Source: Flavobacterium sp. LC2016-13 (GTDB lineage: Bacteria; Bacteroidota; Bacteroidia; Flavobacteriales; Flavobacteriaceae). From it: 64,000 nucleotides of DNA. The stretch is from the NCBI RefSeq assembly GCF_009707955.1, contig NZ_WMDQ01000010.1, positions 1-64,000 of the forward strand, read 5' to 3'. Below are positions 25,353 to 34,403 of the stretch, one piece after another. A program made the translations under genes and the position numbers. Under the pieces are notes generated by a model. The model was given only the letters and a program-made list of their open reading frames with translations, was not told where the DNA came from and did not search any database. Numbering within the stretch: the stretch's first letter is position 1; each line of letters begins with the position of its first letter.

Positions 25353-26273
25353 TTAGGACTTATCAATCAATTTTCGATATTGAATAGGCGTAATTCCTTC
25401 CTGTTTTTTAAAGAAACGGCTAAAGTAAGAATGATCCTCATGTCCAACCTGCACTGCGATTTCACTTACAGAAAGTGTCGTTTGAAACAATAAATACTTA
25501 GCCTCTAATAAAATGGTATCATCAATCCATTTGGCAGCAGACTTGCCCGTTACAGCTTTCACCGATTTGTTTAAATGATTTGGCGTAACATTAAGTTCAG
25601 AAGCATAATAATTCACCTGATGATGTGTTTTGATATTCTCATGAATTAATTCCTTAAACTTTCCCGTAATAACTTCAGCAGCTGAAATACTTTTAGAAGT
25701 TTTAACCGAATTTTTATTCATTTCATAAAACAGCGTAATCAAATACGATTGCACAATATTCAGATTTGCGCTTGAAGTTTCAGAATATTCTTTTTGAAGC
25801 CGGCTCAAAATAGCTGTAATATTAGGAATATCTTCCTTGGCTAAAGTGATTTTTGGATTGCCGGAAATTTTCATGAAATCAAAATCATTAAGCATTTCCC
25901 GATTGCCGTATTTTCCAATTAAAATATCGGGATGAAATTGGCAGATATAACCTTTATGTATATTGTTAACATTGTCAAGAGAGAAAATCTGGCCCGCCGG
26001 CACCACAATAATTTCGTTATCGGTAGTGATATATTCCTGATATCCCAATTTCATAACATGCTGACCAGCGGAAATAAAAATTAAGGTATGACAAGAATGT
26101 TTGGAAGGCGGAACAGGATATTGCATCTGCATTATTTCATCAATTTCAAGACAGAAAAAATGATCAGAATTTGATTTAAAAAGTAAATGCATCGGATTTT
26201 CTTCACCAAGAAATCGGTCACGAAAACCTTTGGCGCCGTATGTTTTTACTTTTTCATCGGGTTTTATTTTCAT
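25353..26273 (-). CDS. AraC-family transcriptional regulator
   Basis: The 306-residue protein has an N-terminal cupin-like effector domain (PSKHSCHTLIFISAGQHVMKLGYQEYITTDNEIIVVPAGQIFSL) and a C-terminal AraC helix-turn-helix domain (about 215-303: INYYASELNVTPNHLNKSVKAVTGKSA, LSVSEIAVQVGHEDHSYFSRFFKKQEG). Its ATG overlaps the TGA of the preceding gene by 4 nt, so both are translated as a coupled pair. What it controls is not evident; the coupling suggests a joint function with the upstream protein. Confidence 0.92.
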   Translation of the reverse strand: MKIKPDEKVKTYGAKGFRDRFLGEENPMHLLFKSNSDHFFCLEIDEIMQMQYPVPPSKHSCHTLIFISAGQHVMKLGYQEYITTDNEIIVVPAGQIFSLDNVNNIHKGYICQFHPDILIGKYGNREMLNDFDFMKISGNPKITLAKEDIPNITAILSRLQKEYSETSSANLNIVQSYLITLFYEMNKNSVKTSKSISAAEVITGKFKELIHENIKTHHQVNYYASELNVTPNHLNKSVKAVTGKSAAKWIDDTILLEAKYLLFQTTLSVSEIAVQVGHEDHSYFSRFFKKQEGITPIQYRKLIDKS

Positions 26274-26842
26274 TGTTTAAAATAGTACAATCTAAAATCA
26301 AGCAATTGGCAAAGCGCATGATGTTTTTGATACAACTCTTCTACAACTTCAATAAGATCGTCGTTGTCCTGATATAAACTAAAAAATGCCTTATCAATCG
26401 TGCTGCAGCTCGCAATTTTATTATAAGTCGATCCATAACCAGAAATGGCGCGCGCGCCGGTTACGTCCAGAAAATATTGTGCTTCTTCTTCAGTTAAATC
26501 TAATATTTTTTTGTTGGCAAAATGAATCACTTTTCCTTTCATCTTTCCTTCAAAAAGTTCGGCTATTTCTACAAGGCTGTAATAATAATCATGAAGGCAA
26601 ATCGTGTTTTCCTGACCCGGCATCACCAGATAAATAATTTCATAATCCTTAAAATTATGATCTTCATAAAGCAATACATTCAAACTTTCTTCTAAACCTT
26701 CAATCGTGTCACAGGTTTTATAAATGCTTGCAATACCTTGGTCAATCGCAATTTCTTCCAGATTTTTAACCACATCTGTAGTTCTAATTTCATCTACATC
26801 AGGAACACCTTCGAGGCAGAAAATAAATTTTTCAGTATCCAT
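26270..26842 (-). CDS. DUF6642-like protein, possibly a degenerate CHAT-type fold
   Basis: The 190-residue acidic protein opens with KFIFCLEGVPDVDEIRTTDVVKNLEEIA. It then shows KDYEIIYLVMPGQENTICLHDYYYSLVEIAELFEGKMKGKVIHFANKKILDLTEEEAQYFLDVTGARAISGYG, which follows the strand order of CHAT caspase-like domains. Where CHAT proteases have the His-Gly and Cys, this protein has MPGQ and FANK, so it is probably catalytically dead. The DUF6642 name is from memory and needs a search. It is coupled to the AraC gene, and a -7 box TATATTTG is at 26892-26899. Confidence 0.6.
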   Translation of the reverse strand: MDTEKFIFCLEGVPDVDEIRTTDVVKNLEEIAIDQGIASIYKTCDTIEGLEESLNVLLYEDHNFKDYEIIYLVMPGQENTICLHDYYYSLVEIAELFEGKMKGKVIHFANKKILDLTEEEAQYFLDVTGARAISGYGSTYNKIASCSTIDKAFFSLYQDNDDLIEVVEELYQKHHALCQLLDFRLYYFKQ

Positions 26843-26891
26843 ATTATTGTCTTTTAGGTTCTTTAAATCAGGTTAGAACTGGGGCTCAAGA

Positions 26892-26899
26892 CAAATATA
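26892..26899 (-). promoter_or_regulatory. -7 box for the DUF6642-like / AraC pair
   Basis: The minus strand reads TATATTTG, an exact TAnnTTTG match, 49 nt upstream of the ATG at 26842. Confidence 0.5.
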
Positions 26900-27124
26900 T
26901 TTTTTTATGCGGAAAAACTGTTACATGAAACATATTTTAACAAAAGCTTTTATCAACAGAGACCTGACTGACTCGAAGCCACGGGATAAAACCTGCAAGG
27001 TCTAACCAAACACTAAAGAAAAATTTGACACAATTTAGAACAATCAAAATCATTAATTTGTAACGATCTATAACTAATTTTGATTCAAAGAATTTTCATT
27101 TCCAAATCAAATAAAAAGTCAAAA

Positions 27125-28384
27125 ATGGTAAACGAGCGAGTGATGGAGAAGCTAGGAATATTAGCGGATGCGGCAAAATACGATGTCTCGTGTTCCTCTA
27201 GTGGCAGTAAGCGCGAAAATAAAGATAAAGGACTTGGAGATGCAAAAGGCTACGGAATTTGCCATGCTTATACTGAAGACGGACGTTGCGTTTCGTTACT
27301 AAAAATCTTGCTGACGAATCATTGCATTTTTGATTGCGCGTATTGCGTAAGCAGAAAAAGCAATGACATTAAACGAGCCGCTTTTACGGTGCAGGAAGTC
27401 GTTGATTTAACCATTGGTTTTTACAGAAGAAATTATATCGAGGGATTATTTTTGAGCTCGGGTATTTTTGATAATCCCGATTATACGATGGAACGTTTGG
27501 TTCGAATCGCCAAGAAATTACGTTTAGAAGAAAACTTTAACGGATACATACATCTCAAAGCGATTCCGGGTGCGAGCGATGAATTAATGAAACAAGCCGG
27601 AATGTACGCTGATCGTTTAAGTGTAAATGTCGAAATGCCAACTGAACAAAGCCTTAAATTGCTCGCACCGGATAAAAATCATATTGATGTAATTAAACCG
27701 ATGGAATATCTTAAAAATGAAATTGTCGGACATAAAGAAGAAAAGAAGCTAAATTATAAAGCGCCCGTTTTTGCTCCGGCAGGACAAAGTACACAAATGG
27801 TGATTGGTGCAACAAAAGAAAGCGATCTTGAAATTCTGGGTATGGCAGATTATTTTTATCAAAAGATGAATATGAAACGTGTTTATTATTCAGGATATGT
27901 GCCCATTAGTTACGATAATCGGCTTCCGGCTATTGGAACTCCGGTTCCGATGATACGTGAAAACCGTTTGTACCAAGCCGATTGGTTGGTTCGTTTTTAC
28001 GGATTTAATGTCAATGAAATTGTCGGTTTCAACCAGCCAAATCTTGATCTTGATATCGATCCAAAATTGGGTTGGGCTTTGCGAAACCTCAACCAATTTC
28101 CGGTTGACATTAACACCGCTGATTTAGAATTGATAAAACGAATTCCGGGAATTGGTTATATGAGTGCCAAAAAAATTGTAGCAGCGAGACAATTTAAAAA
28201 ACTATTTCCTGAAGATTTGAAGAAATTAGGAATTGCTTATACGCGCGCCAAATTTTTTCTGGCTTTTGCAACGCCGTTTCAAATGCAGCGCGATTTAACG
28301 TCGATTCAAATCAAAGATCAAATTTTAAATATCCAAAAAAGTAAATATAAAAACGACTTCTCAAATCAACTTGCTTTATTTTAA
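27125..28384 (+). CDS. Radical SAM protein, putative DNA modification/repair (TIGR03916-type)
   Basis: This 419-residue protein has the 4Fe-4S radical SAM motif CIFDCAYC (Cys 67, 71, 74), preceded by the family-specific VSCSSSGSKRENKDKGLG and followed by FLSSGIFDNPDYTME. Near the C-terminus (about 327-355) is a helix-hairpin-helix DNA-binding motif (INTADLELIKRIPGIGYMSAKKI). The last five residues, QLALF, match the bacterial beta-clamp-binding motif. The family is described as a putative DNA repair radical SAM protein linked with uracil-DNA-glycosylase-like and DUF4130 proteins. The DUF4130 gene follows 5 nt downstream. Start: ATG at 27125 is preferred over one at 27080 that would add a poorly conserved leader. 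Confidence 0.92.
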   Translation: MVNERVMEKLGILADAAKYDVSCSSSGSKRENKDKGLGDAKGYGICHAYTEDGRCVSLLKILLTNHCIFDCAYCVSRKSNDIKRAAFTVQEVVDLTIGFYRRNYIEGLFLSSGIFDNPDYTMERLVRIAKKLRLEENFNGYIHLKAIPGASDELMKQAGMYADRLSVNVEMPTEQSLKLLAPDKNHIDVIKPMEYLKNEIVGHKEEKKLNYKAPVFAPAGQSTQMVIGATKESDLEILGMADYFYQKMNMKRVYYSGYVPISYDNRLPAIGTPVPMIRENRLYQADWLVRFYGFNVNEIVGFNQPNLDLDIDPKLGWALRNLNQFPVDINTADLELIKRIPGIGYMSAKKIVAARQFKKLFPEDLKKLGIAYTRAKFFLAFATPFQMQRDLTSIQIKDQILNIQKSKYKNDFSNQLALF

Positions 28385-28389
28385 TTAAG

Positions 28390-29178
28390 ATGATACAGGT
28401 AATTTATGACGGAACCTACGAAGGCTGGCTGACAGCGGTATTTGAAATTTATGAATATAAATTTGAAGATGTCGTTTTTGCCAAAGATGAAGCTTCTGCT
28501 GCTTTGCTTTTTGCAACGCATCATCATGTAATGACCGATATAGAAAAAGCAAATCGGGTTTTGAACGGATTGAAACAACGCCTTTCGGCAGAAGGATTTT
28601 CGAGTATTTATAATGCATTTTTGTCTGATGTAGATCAGATCGAACAAATCATGTTTCAATTTGTCAAATATGTAGTATCAAGTTCAAAAAATGTAGAAGA
28701 AGATTTTAGCAATAATGCCGTTTGGGATCTCAGAAAAGCAATGAGAATGACCAGAAAAGAAGCGCACCGAATGGAAGCTTTTGTGCGTTTTAAACTCACA
28801 AAAGATAAATTATATTATGCCATTATTGAGCCGGATTGCAATGTATTGCCCATTATAGAAAGCCATTTTAAAAAACGCTACGCAGACCAACGCTGGCTAA
28901 TATATGATGCAAAACGTAAATATGGTATTTATTATGATCTCGAAAACGTATCAACAATAGAATTGCAATTTAATAATGAATCAAATTCATCTAAATTCTT
29001 AGCCGAAATATGCGACGAACAAGAAGAGTTTTTTCAGAACCTTTGGCGCCGTTATTTTAGCAGTGTTAATATTGAATCAAGAAAAAACATGAAACTTCAT
29101 ATTCAGCACATGCCAAAACGTTATTGGAAAAATTTGATTGAGAAGATTCCGGATATAAAAGGAAGAGTTAATCATTGA
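28390..29178 (+). CDS. DUF4130 protein (TIGR03915-type probable DNA metabolism protein)
   Basis: The 262-residue protein begins VIYDGTYEGWLTAVFEIYEYKFEDVVF and continues with EEDFSNNAVWDLRKAMRMTRKEAHRMEAFVRFKLTKDKLYYAIIEPDCNVLPIIESHFKKRYADQRWLIYD, the signature of DUF4130. The family always travels with the radical SAM protein upstream or with a uracil-DNA-glycosylase-like domain, and is thought to act in DNA repair; the reaction is not established. The HIQHMPKRYWKNLIEK ending is typical. It lies in an operon with the radical SAM gene and ends before the terminator at 29218-29258. Confidence 0.93.
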   Translation: MIQVIYDGTYEGWLTAVFEIYEYKFEDVVFAKDEASAALLFATHHHVMTDIEKANRVLNGLKQRLSAEGFSSIYNAFLSDVDQIEQIMFQFVKYVVSSSKNVEEDFSNNAVWDLRKAMRMTRKEAHRMEAFVRFKLTKDKLYYAIIEPDCNVLPIIESHFKKRYADQRWLIYDAKRKYGIYYDLENVSTIELQFNNESNSSKFLAEICDEQEEFFQNLWRRYFSSVNIESRKNMKLHIQHMPKRYWKNLIEKIPDIKGRVNH

Positions 29179-29217
29179 AAATGAAATGAGTTAGATTTTC
29201 AGATGATTTTATAGAAA

Positions 29218-29258
29218 AGTAAATCTTTAAACTGCTATTGTTTAAAGGTTTACTTTTT
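29218..29258 (+). terminator. Intrinsic terminator after the radical SAM / DUF4130 pair
   Basis: AGTAAATCTTTAAAC, loop TGCTATT, GTTTAAAGGTTTACT with one mismatch, then a T-run. Confidence 0.85.
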
Positions 29259-29318
29259 TCATTTTGCAATTTCTGTTCTAAAAGCGCCAAAAAGACATAC
29301 AAATCCAGTGCTTTATAA

Positions 29319-29374
29319 GTGAATCATCCATCATTTTTGTAGATTTATGGATAAATATGTGAATCGTCCACTAT
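29319..29374. promoter_or_regulatory. Candidate AraC operator: direct repeats 40 bp apart
   Basis: GTGAATCATCCA at 29319-29330 and GTGAATCGTCCA at 29359-29370 match at 11 of 12 positions and start exactly 40 bp apart, about four helical turns. They lie 75-125 nt before the AraC gene at 29444. A -7-like GAACTTTG at 29414-29421 lies downstream of them. Confidence 0.5.
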
Positions 29375-29443
29375 ATACCGTCTTTAATTAGACAAAACTA
29401 CTTATTTATAGGTGAACTTTGCACTGTAGAAATAGATGTAAAG

Positions 29444-30307
29444 ATGAAAACAATAATTCCACTTAAAAAACTAAACGAATCTACTCTGGATATAATGATA
29501 GATAAGATGAGTGATGGTTTTGTAGAAAAGATAGGAAGAGAGATTACAAAATCACATAGAAATGATTTTTGTGCCTGTATTTTGCCTAACAATGGAAAAG
29601 GAACTTTTTTTGTTGATTTCAAGGAAGTTTATCTTAGCGACGGCTTCATGTTATTCCTGTATCCAGGCCAGGTACAGCGCATAATAAAAACTCAGAAAAT
29701 TGAGGGCTGGGTATTGTTTTTTGATCATAATCTAATAGATGATTATTCAAGATCAGTATTAGAAGAATCTTTGTATCAGGGACCAGTACTTACTCTTTCA
29801 AAAGAGCAGAAAAAATGGTTGTTTCAATTGATGGAATTATTGTATGATACTTCGCTTCTCAACGATATGTCTACATTTCATAAACCAGCCATTAAATCTA
29901 TTGTTGTATCGCTTATTTACAAAATAACCTCTATTTATCAGGCAAGCGTAACTCAGGATACCAAACAATATTCCTTAAGAAGTAATACGATCGTAACTGC
30001 TTTCAGAAAATTATTGCGCGATAATTTTAAAGAAGTTAAAAGCCCTGCAGAATATGCCGGTTTAATGAATCTTTCATTGGGATACCTAAATGACACCTTA
30101 AAAATGGTTACGGGAAATACAGTTTCGTATTCTATTCAGGAAGAAGCCATTCGCGAAGCACAACGTTTGTTATGGTATTCTGATTTAAGCATAAAAGAAA
30201 TAGCCGCGACAATTGGTTTTGATGATCCCAAATATTTTAGCAGAATCTTCAGTAAAATAACAAGCAAATCGCCGGCGCAATTTAGAAAAAGCCATTTAGG
30301 CGAGTAG
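29444..30307 (+). CDS. AraC-family transcriptional regulator upstream of the efflux operon
   Basis: The 287-residue protein has a cupin-like N-terminal domain (NDFCACILPNNGKGTFFVDFKEVYLSDGFMLFLYPGQVQRI) and a C-terminal AraC DNA-binding domain (about 192-283: SPAEYAGLMNLSLGYLNDTLKMVTG, LSIKEIAATIGFDDPKYFSRIFSK). It is 95 nt upstream of the TolC-HlyD-MFS-TetR operon in the same direction and probably controls it or itself, making two regulators for one pump. Direct repeats in its upstream region are candidate sites. The inducer is unknown. Confidence 0.92.
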   Translation: MKTIIPLKKLNESTLDIMIDKMSDGFVEKIGREITKSHRNDFCACILPNNGKGTFFVDFKEVYLSDGFMLFLYPGQVQRIIKTQKIEGWVLFFDHNLIDDYSRSVLEESLYQGPVLTLSKEQKKWLFQLMELLYDTSLLNDMSTFHKPAIKSIVVSLIYKITSIYQASVTQDTKQYSLRSNTIVTAFRKLLRDNFKEVKSPAEYAGLMNLSLGYLNDTLKMVTGNTVSYSIQEEAIREAQRLLWYSDLSIKEIAATIGFDDPKYFSRIFSKITSKSPAQFRKSHLGE

Positions 30308-30402
30308 TAAATCAAGTAAAATTATCACAATTAAAAAATTACTTCCAAACGGGAGCAGGCATTCTCATGTCTTATTTGAAATGAATTTTAAAAACAAAAA
30401 CG

Positions 30403-31725
30403 ATGAAAACAATAATAAATAATCCATTTATAAATATCCTGATGCTGTTAGGTTTTAGTGCTTCCCTTTTTGCACAGGAAAAACATAATATTTCGTTGCA
30501 GGAAGCTATTGCAATGGCAAAAGAAAATAACAAAACCGTTCAGGTTTTTGGTCTGGAGCAAAAAGCAGCTGCGGACGATTATAACGATGCAAAAAATACA
30601 ATATTGCCAACATTGGGAATTGGCGGAATGTACCAAAGATTTTCTAAAGCAACTTTGTACGATCACGGTTTAAACGATGCTACGCAAGTCAGCCGTTTAC
30701 CAAGTCCTGACGGAGCAAATCTTGGAGTCGATTTAGCATTCAATATTTATTCAGGAGGAAAAACAAAATCAGTAATTGAAGAAAGTTCTTATCGAAATGC
30801 ATTGGCCGCAATAAATTCTAAAGATCAGGCCGGAAATATTGGTTTACAAACCGCAGTGCAGTATTTAGATTTAATTCGTTTGTATCATTTTAAAGAACTT
30901 ATTCAGGATCAGGAAAAAAGAGCACAAACAAGATTAAAAAATATTACTTCATTTTATAAAAACCAACGTGTTACAAAAAGTGACCTTTTGCATGCCGAAT
31001 TAACATTATCTAATGTTTTACTGAATAAAACGCAAAATGAAAATGACATTAAAATTGGCAGCAGAAAATTAGCGATTTTAATAAATGTATCAGATTCAGA
31101 AGTGCTATATCCAAGTGATACTTTATTGGCTAATGATTTGAAAGAAATTGTCCTGCCGGAAAATAACAACGATGTCAGTAATTCTTATTTGCTTCAAAAA
31201 ATAGATATGAATTCGAAAATTCAGTCGACCAGAATTAAAAACCTGAAATCTAATTATTATCCTTCATTAAGTTTTATTTCTGCTTACGGATTCAATTATC
31301 CAAACTACTTATTTTTTAAACCCATAGATCAAATTTATTCTGCAGGCTTTGTGGGCGTTAAGTTAAATTATAACATATCATCCATTTATCAAAACAAAAA
31401 CAAAGTCAAAGCCGCCAAACATAGACTTGATGCGATTGAACTTCAAAAAGACTGGATAAAAGATAATGTAAAAGATGATATTATGGCTTTGAATATCAAA
31501 TATGACGAGGCTCTAAACAGAATTGAAGTTACAGATAAATCTATAGAACAAGCCAAAGTCAATTTCGAAATTATCAATACGAAATATCTTAATCAATTAT
31601 CCTTATTAACAGATCTTCTCGATGCCGATAATTTATATCAGGAATCAAGATACACATTTGTCAATGCCCAAATTAGTGCCTTAATTATTTATTACAGATT
31701 ACAATATACCACAGGAAATTTATAA
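30403..31725 (+). CDS. TolC-family outer-membrane efflux protein
   Basis: The 440-residue exported protein (signal ending SLFAQ, about 25) is the outer-membrane channel of a tripartite pump. It carries the TolC/OEP pattern of long amphipathic helices (ISLQEAIAMAKENNKTVQVFGLEQKAAADDYNDAKNTILPTLGI) and the repeated second half (NSKIQSTRIKNLKSNYYPSLSFISAYGF). The segment TKYLNQLSLLTDLLDADNLYQESRYTFVNAQIS is the conserved end of the family. It is first in the operon followed by HlyD, MFS and TetR genes. Confidence 0.94.
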   Translation: MKTIINNPFINILMLLGFSASLFAQEKHNISLQEAIAMAKENNKTVQVFGLEQKAAADDYNDAKNTILPTLGIGGMYQRFSKATLYDHGLNDATQVSRLPSPDGANLGVDLAFNIYSGGKTKSVIEESSYRNALAAINSKDQAGNIGLQTAVQYLDLIRLYHFKELIQDQEKRAQTRLKNITSFYKNQRVTKSDLLHAELTLSNVLLNKTQNENDIKIGSRKLAILINVSDSEVLYPSDTLLANDLKEIVLPENNNDVSNSYLLQKIDMNSKIQSTRIKNLKSNYYPSLSFISAYGFNYPNYLFFKPIDQIYSAGFVGVKLNYNISSIYQNKNKVKAAKHRLDAIELQKDWIKDNVKDDIMALNIKYDEALNRIEVTDKSIEQAKVNFEIINTKYLNQLSLLTDLLDADNLYQESRYTFVNAQISALIIYYRLQYTTGNL

Positions 31726-31755
31726 ACCAAAACAACAATTTCAATAATAATCACA

Positions 31756-32796
31756 ATGAAAACAGCAGCCAATAAAAATTCAAACAAAGTATTATCACTA
31801 ACCGCGATTTCAATCGTAATTGCAGCAGCGATATGTTTTACACTTTACCTTGTAAACGGAACAAATTATGAGGAAACCAATGACGCACAAGTAGAATCTT
31901 ATATCAATCCTGTTTCTGCAAGAGCAAGCGGATATATTACGAAAGTTATGTTTGAGGAACATCAGGATGTAAAAAAAGGCGATACGCTTGTCGTTTTAGA
32001 CAATAGAGAATACACGTCTAAAGTTCATGAAGCCGAAGCCGTTTTAGAAGATGCGTATGCACAAATAAAAGTTCTGGAAGCCGGAATAAATGTGGCTCAA
32101 ACAGGAGTTTTGGTGAATAGAAATCAAATCGCTTCTGCGAAAGCAAGATTATGGCAGCAAAAGCAGGATAATTTAAGATATAAAAAATTATTGACAGATG
32201 AAGCGGTAACGGGACAAGAATACGAACAGGTAAAAACCAGATACGATGTTGCCCAGAATGATTATGATGCTACAGAAAATACTTTGTTGAGTACACAATC
32301 AAGAGTTCAGGAACTTAAAACCCGTAAAGCTTTGGTCATTGCAGATATTAAACGCAAACAAGCAATATTAGAATTAGCAAAGATTAACCTGACATATACG
32401 GTAATTACATCGCCATATAACGGAAAAACTGGCCGTAAACAAATTCTTGAAGGGCAACAAGTGCAATTGGGACAGCCTTTGGTATCGATTGTAAATGAAA
32501 ACGAAAAATGGATTACGGCTAATTTTAAAGAAACACAAGTAAATGGTTTTTATGTTGGACAATCTGTAAAAATAGAAGTTGATGCTATTCCCGGAAAAAC
32601 TTTTGAGGGAAGAATAAAGGCAATTTCAGCTTCGACAGGATCTAAATTTTCTCTTTTACCGGCGGATAATTCTACCGGAAATTTTGTAAAAATTATTCAA
32701 AGAATACCCGTAAAAATCGAATTTGCAGATTCTAAAACAATTCAGGAAGTTAAATCCGGAATGAATGTAACGGTTGCGGTTTTAAACAAGAAATAA
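31756..32796 (+). CDS. HlyD/EmrA-family membrane-fusion adaptor
   Basis: This 346-residue periplasmic adaptor has one N-terminal membrane helix (about 13-33) and then the EmrA-type pattern ETNDAQVESYINPVSARASGYITKVMFEEHQDVKKGDTLVVLDNREY (first half of the lipoyl-like domain). A long coiled coil (about 90-205) and the returning lipoyl half with VITSPYNGKTGRKQILEGQQVQLGQPLVSIV follow, then a beta-barrel domain. It links the inner-membrane MFS pump to the TolC-type channel. Its TAA overlaps the MFS ATG (TAATG), so translation is coupled. Confidence 0.95.
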   Translation: MKTAANKNSNKVLSLTAISIVIAAAICFTLYLVNGTNYEETNDAQVESYINPVSARASGYITKVMFEEHQDVKKGDTLVVLDNREYTSKVHEAEAVLEDAYAQIKVLEAGINVAQTGVLVNRNQIASAKARLWQQKQDNLRYKKLLTDEAVTGQEYEQVKTRYDVAQNDYDATENTLLSTQSRVQELKTRKALVIADIKRKQAILELAKINLTYTVITSPYNGKTGRKQILEGQQVQLGQPLVSIVNENEKWITANFKETQVNGFYVGQSVKIEVDAIPGKTFEGRIKAISASTGSKFSLLPADNSTGNFVKIIQRIPVKIEFADSKTIQEVKSGMNVTVAVLNKK

Positions 32797-34394
32797 TGAA
32801 AGCACATCCTTTTTTAAATAGTAAAGCAATGCAATACAAAGGTTTGACTTTTGTATTATTAGTTCTGGTTCTTTTTATTGCATTGGCACAATTTTCTTCC
32901 TATAATCTTATACAGCAGCATTTAATTTCATTTTACGGCGTAGAGCCCGAAGATATATCAATGTCATTGATGGCAACTTATTCAGGAATTATAACTTTTT
33001 TGCCAATACAGTTTCGTTTGCAGCGTTATTTTACGGCAAGGAAATATTTAATGACCGCTTTATTGTTGGGTATTTTAATCAATTTTGGAAGTTTTGCAAC
33101 GCATGATATAGTTGTATTTATCGTGTTGAGGTTTTTTCAGGGAACTGTAGTTGCAATTTGTGTAGGAACGATGTTAATTGTTCTGTTTTCAACTCAACCA
33201 GGAGAAAAAAGAACGCTGATAGGATCCGCAATTTTCTTTGCAGCAATTTTGACCACATCTGTAATTACGGGAATTCTTTCTTCGTGGGTTGCTGTAAATA
33301 TGAATTGGAATTTTGTTTATTATGGTTTGATTGCTCTTCAGGTTTTAGCGCTGGTAATTTGTTATTTGATTTTTCATCCTGAAATGAAACACCGTTCTTT
33401 TCCGCTTTATCAAATTGATTGGACGGGAGGTTTATTCTTTGCAGGTTTCAGTCTTTCTTTTGCTTATATTATGATTTACGGGCCAAAACAATATTGGTTT
33501 TCATCTCCTTCAATTCTAAAAATAGCGTTATTTGGTTTTGTAATGCTTTTACTTTTTGTATACAAACAAGCCATTCTAAAAAGACCGCTTATAGATTTAA
33601 GAGCTTTCAAATATGGTAAGTTTATTTTGGGTTTGTTTTTTCTGATTCTTTTTTACGGAATAAAAGATACAATCAATTTAATTTACGGATATGCCGGAGG
33701 TATTTTGGGTTGGAGTTCTACAGACATTGTTCAATTGGGTTTGTACAATAGTGCTGGCGTTATAATTTCAATCGCATTTTCTGTCAAAATGATTCTTAAA
33801 AATAAAATGAATGTTCCAAAACTAATAATAACGGGATTTCTAATAATGATTTTTTATAATTTATGGATGTATTGGTCCTTAACGCCCAATTTGTCTTTTG
33901 CTGATTTAGCTGTTCCCGTTTTCATTCAGGGAATTGCTTCTGGATTTATTTTTTTACCTGTGCTTATTTTAACGATGTCAGCAGTTCCTAAGTTTACAGG
34001 ATTTACAGCTATTATAGTTTGTGCTTATGGGCGTTTTATTGGTACTTTAAATTCAATTTCCGGATTTTATACGATGCAATTGAATTATAATAAAGAATAC
34101 AAATTAGGTTTTTTAACGCACTTAACTACAGAAGACCAGAATTTGGTACAAAGCAGTTTAAATTATCAGAATTTATTTTTGTCTAAAGGTTACAATGCTG
34201 AACAGGCAAATGCGTTGTCGACTGCTATGATTAACAAAGCGGCCACAATACAAGCACAATTATTAACGAACAGAACCATTTTTATGATAGGAGCTTTATT
34301 AATGTGTTTCGCAATTGTAGTGATGCTTGTTTTTATTATTGGCAGTAAAATTATTGCTGCAAGAAATCAAAAACAGCAAAATCTTGCTGCATAA
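32796..34394 (+). CDS. MFS drug efflux transporter, DHA2 (EmrB-like)
   Basis: The 532-residue inner-membrane protein has about 14 hydrophobic helices, the number expected of DHA2 transporters that work with EmrA/HlyD and TolC partners. Its first region is divergent from E. coli EmrB (AQFSSYNLIQQHLISFYGVEPEDISMSLMATYSGIITFLPIQF), and the motif-A-like loop is RLQRYFTARKYLMT, as in other Bacteroidota members. It exports hydrophobic toxic compounds; the natural substrate cannot be read. A weak QLLTNRT segment precedes the last helix. Confidence 0.9.
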   Translation: MKAHPFLNSKAMQYKGLTFVLLVLVLFIALAQFSSYNLIQQHLISFYGVEPEDISMSLMATYSGIITFLPIQFRLQRYFTARKYLMTALLLGILINFGSFATHDIVVFIVLRFFQGTVVAICVGTMLIVLFSTQPGEKRTLIGSAIFFAAILTTSVITGILSSWVAVNMNWNFVYYGLIALQVLALVICYLIFHPEMKHRSFPLYQIDWTGGLFFAGFSLSFAYIMIYGPKQYWFSSPSILKIALFGFVMLLLFVYKQAILKRPLIDLRAFKYGKFILGLFFLILFYGIKDTINLIYGYAGGILGWSSTDIVQLGLYNSAGVIISIAFSVKMILKNKMNVPKLIITGFLIMIFYNLWMYWSLTPNLSFADLAVPVFIQGIASGFIFLPVLILTMSAVPKFTGFTAIIVCAYGRFIGTLNSISGFYTMQLNYNKEYKLGFLTHLTTEDQNLVQSSLNYQNLFLSKGYNAEQANALSTAMINKAATIQAQLLTNRTIFMIGALLMCFAIVVMLVFIIGSKIIAARNQKQQNLAA

Positions 34395-34403
34395 TTTAGT
34401 GCT

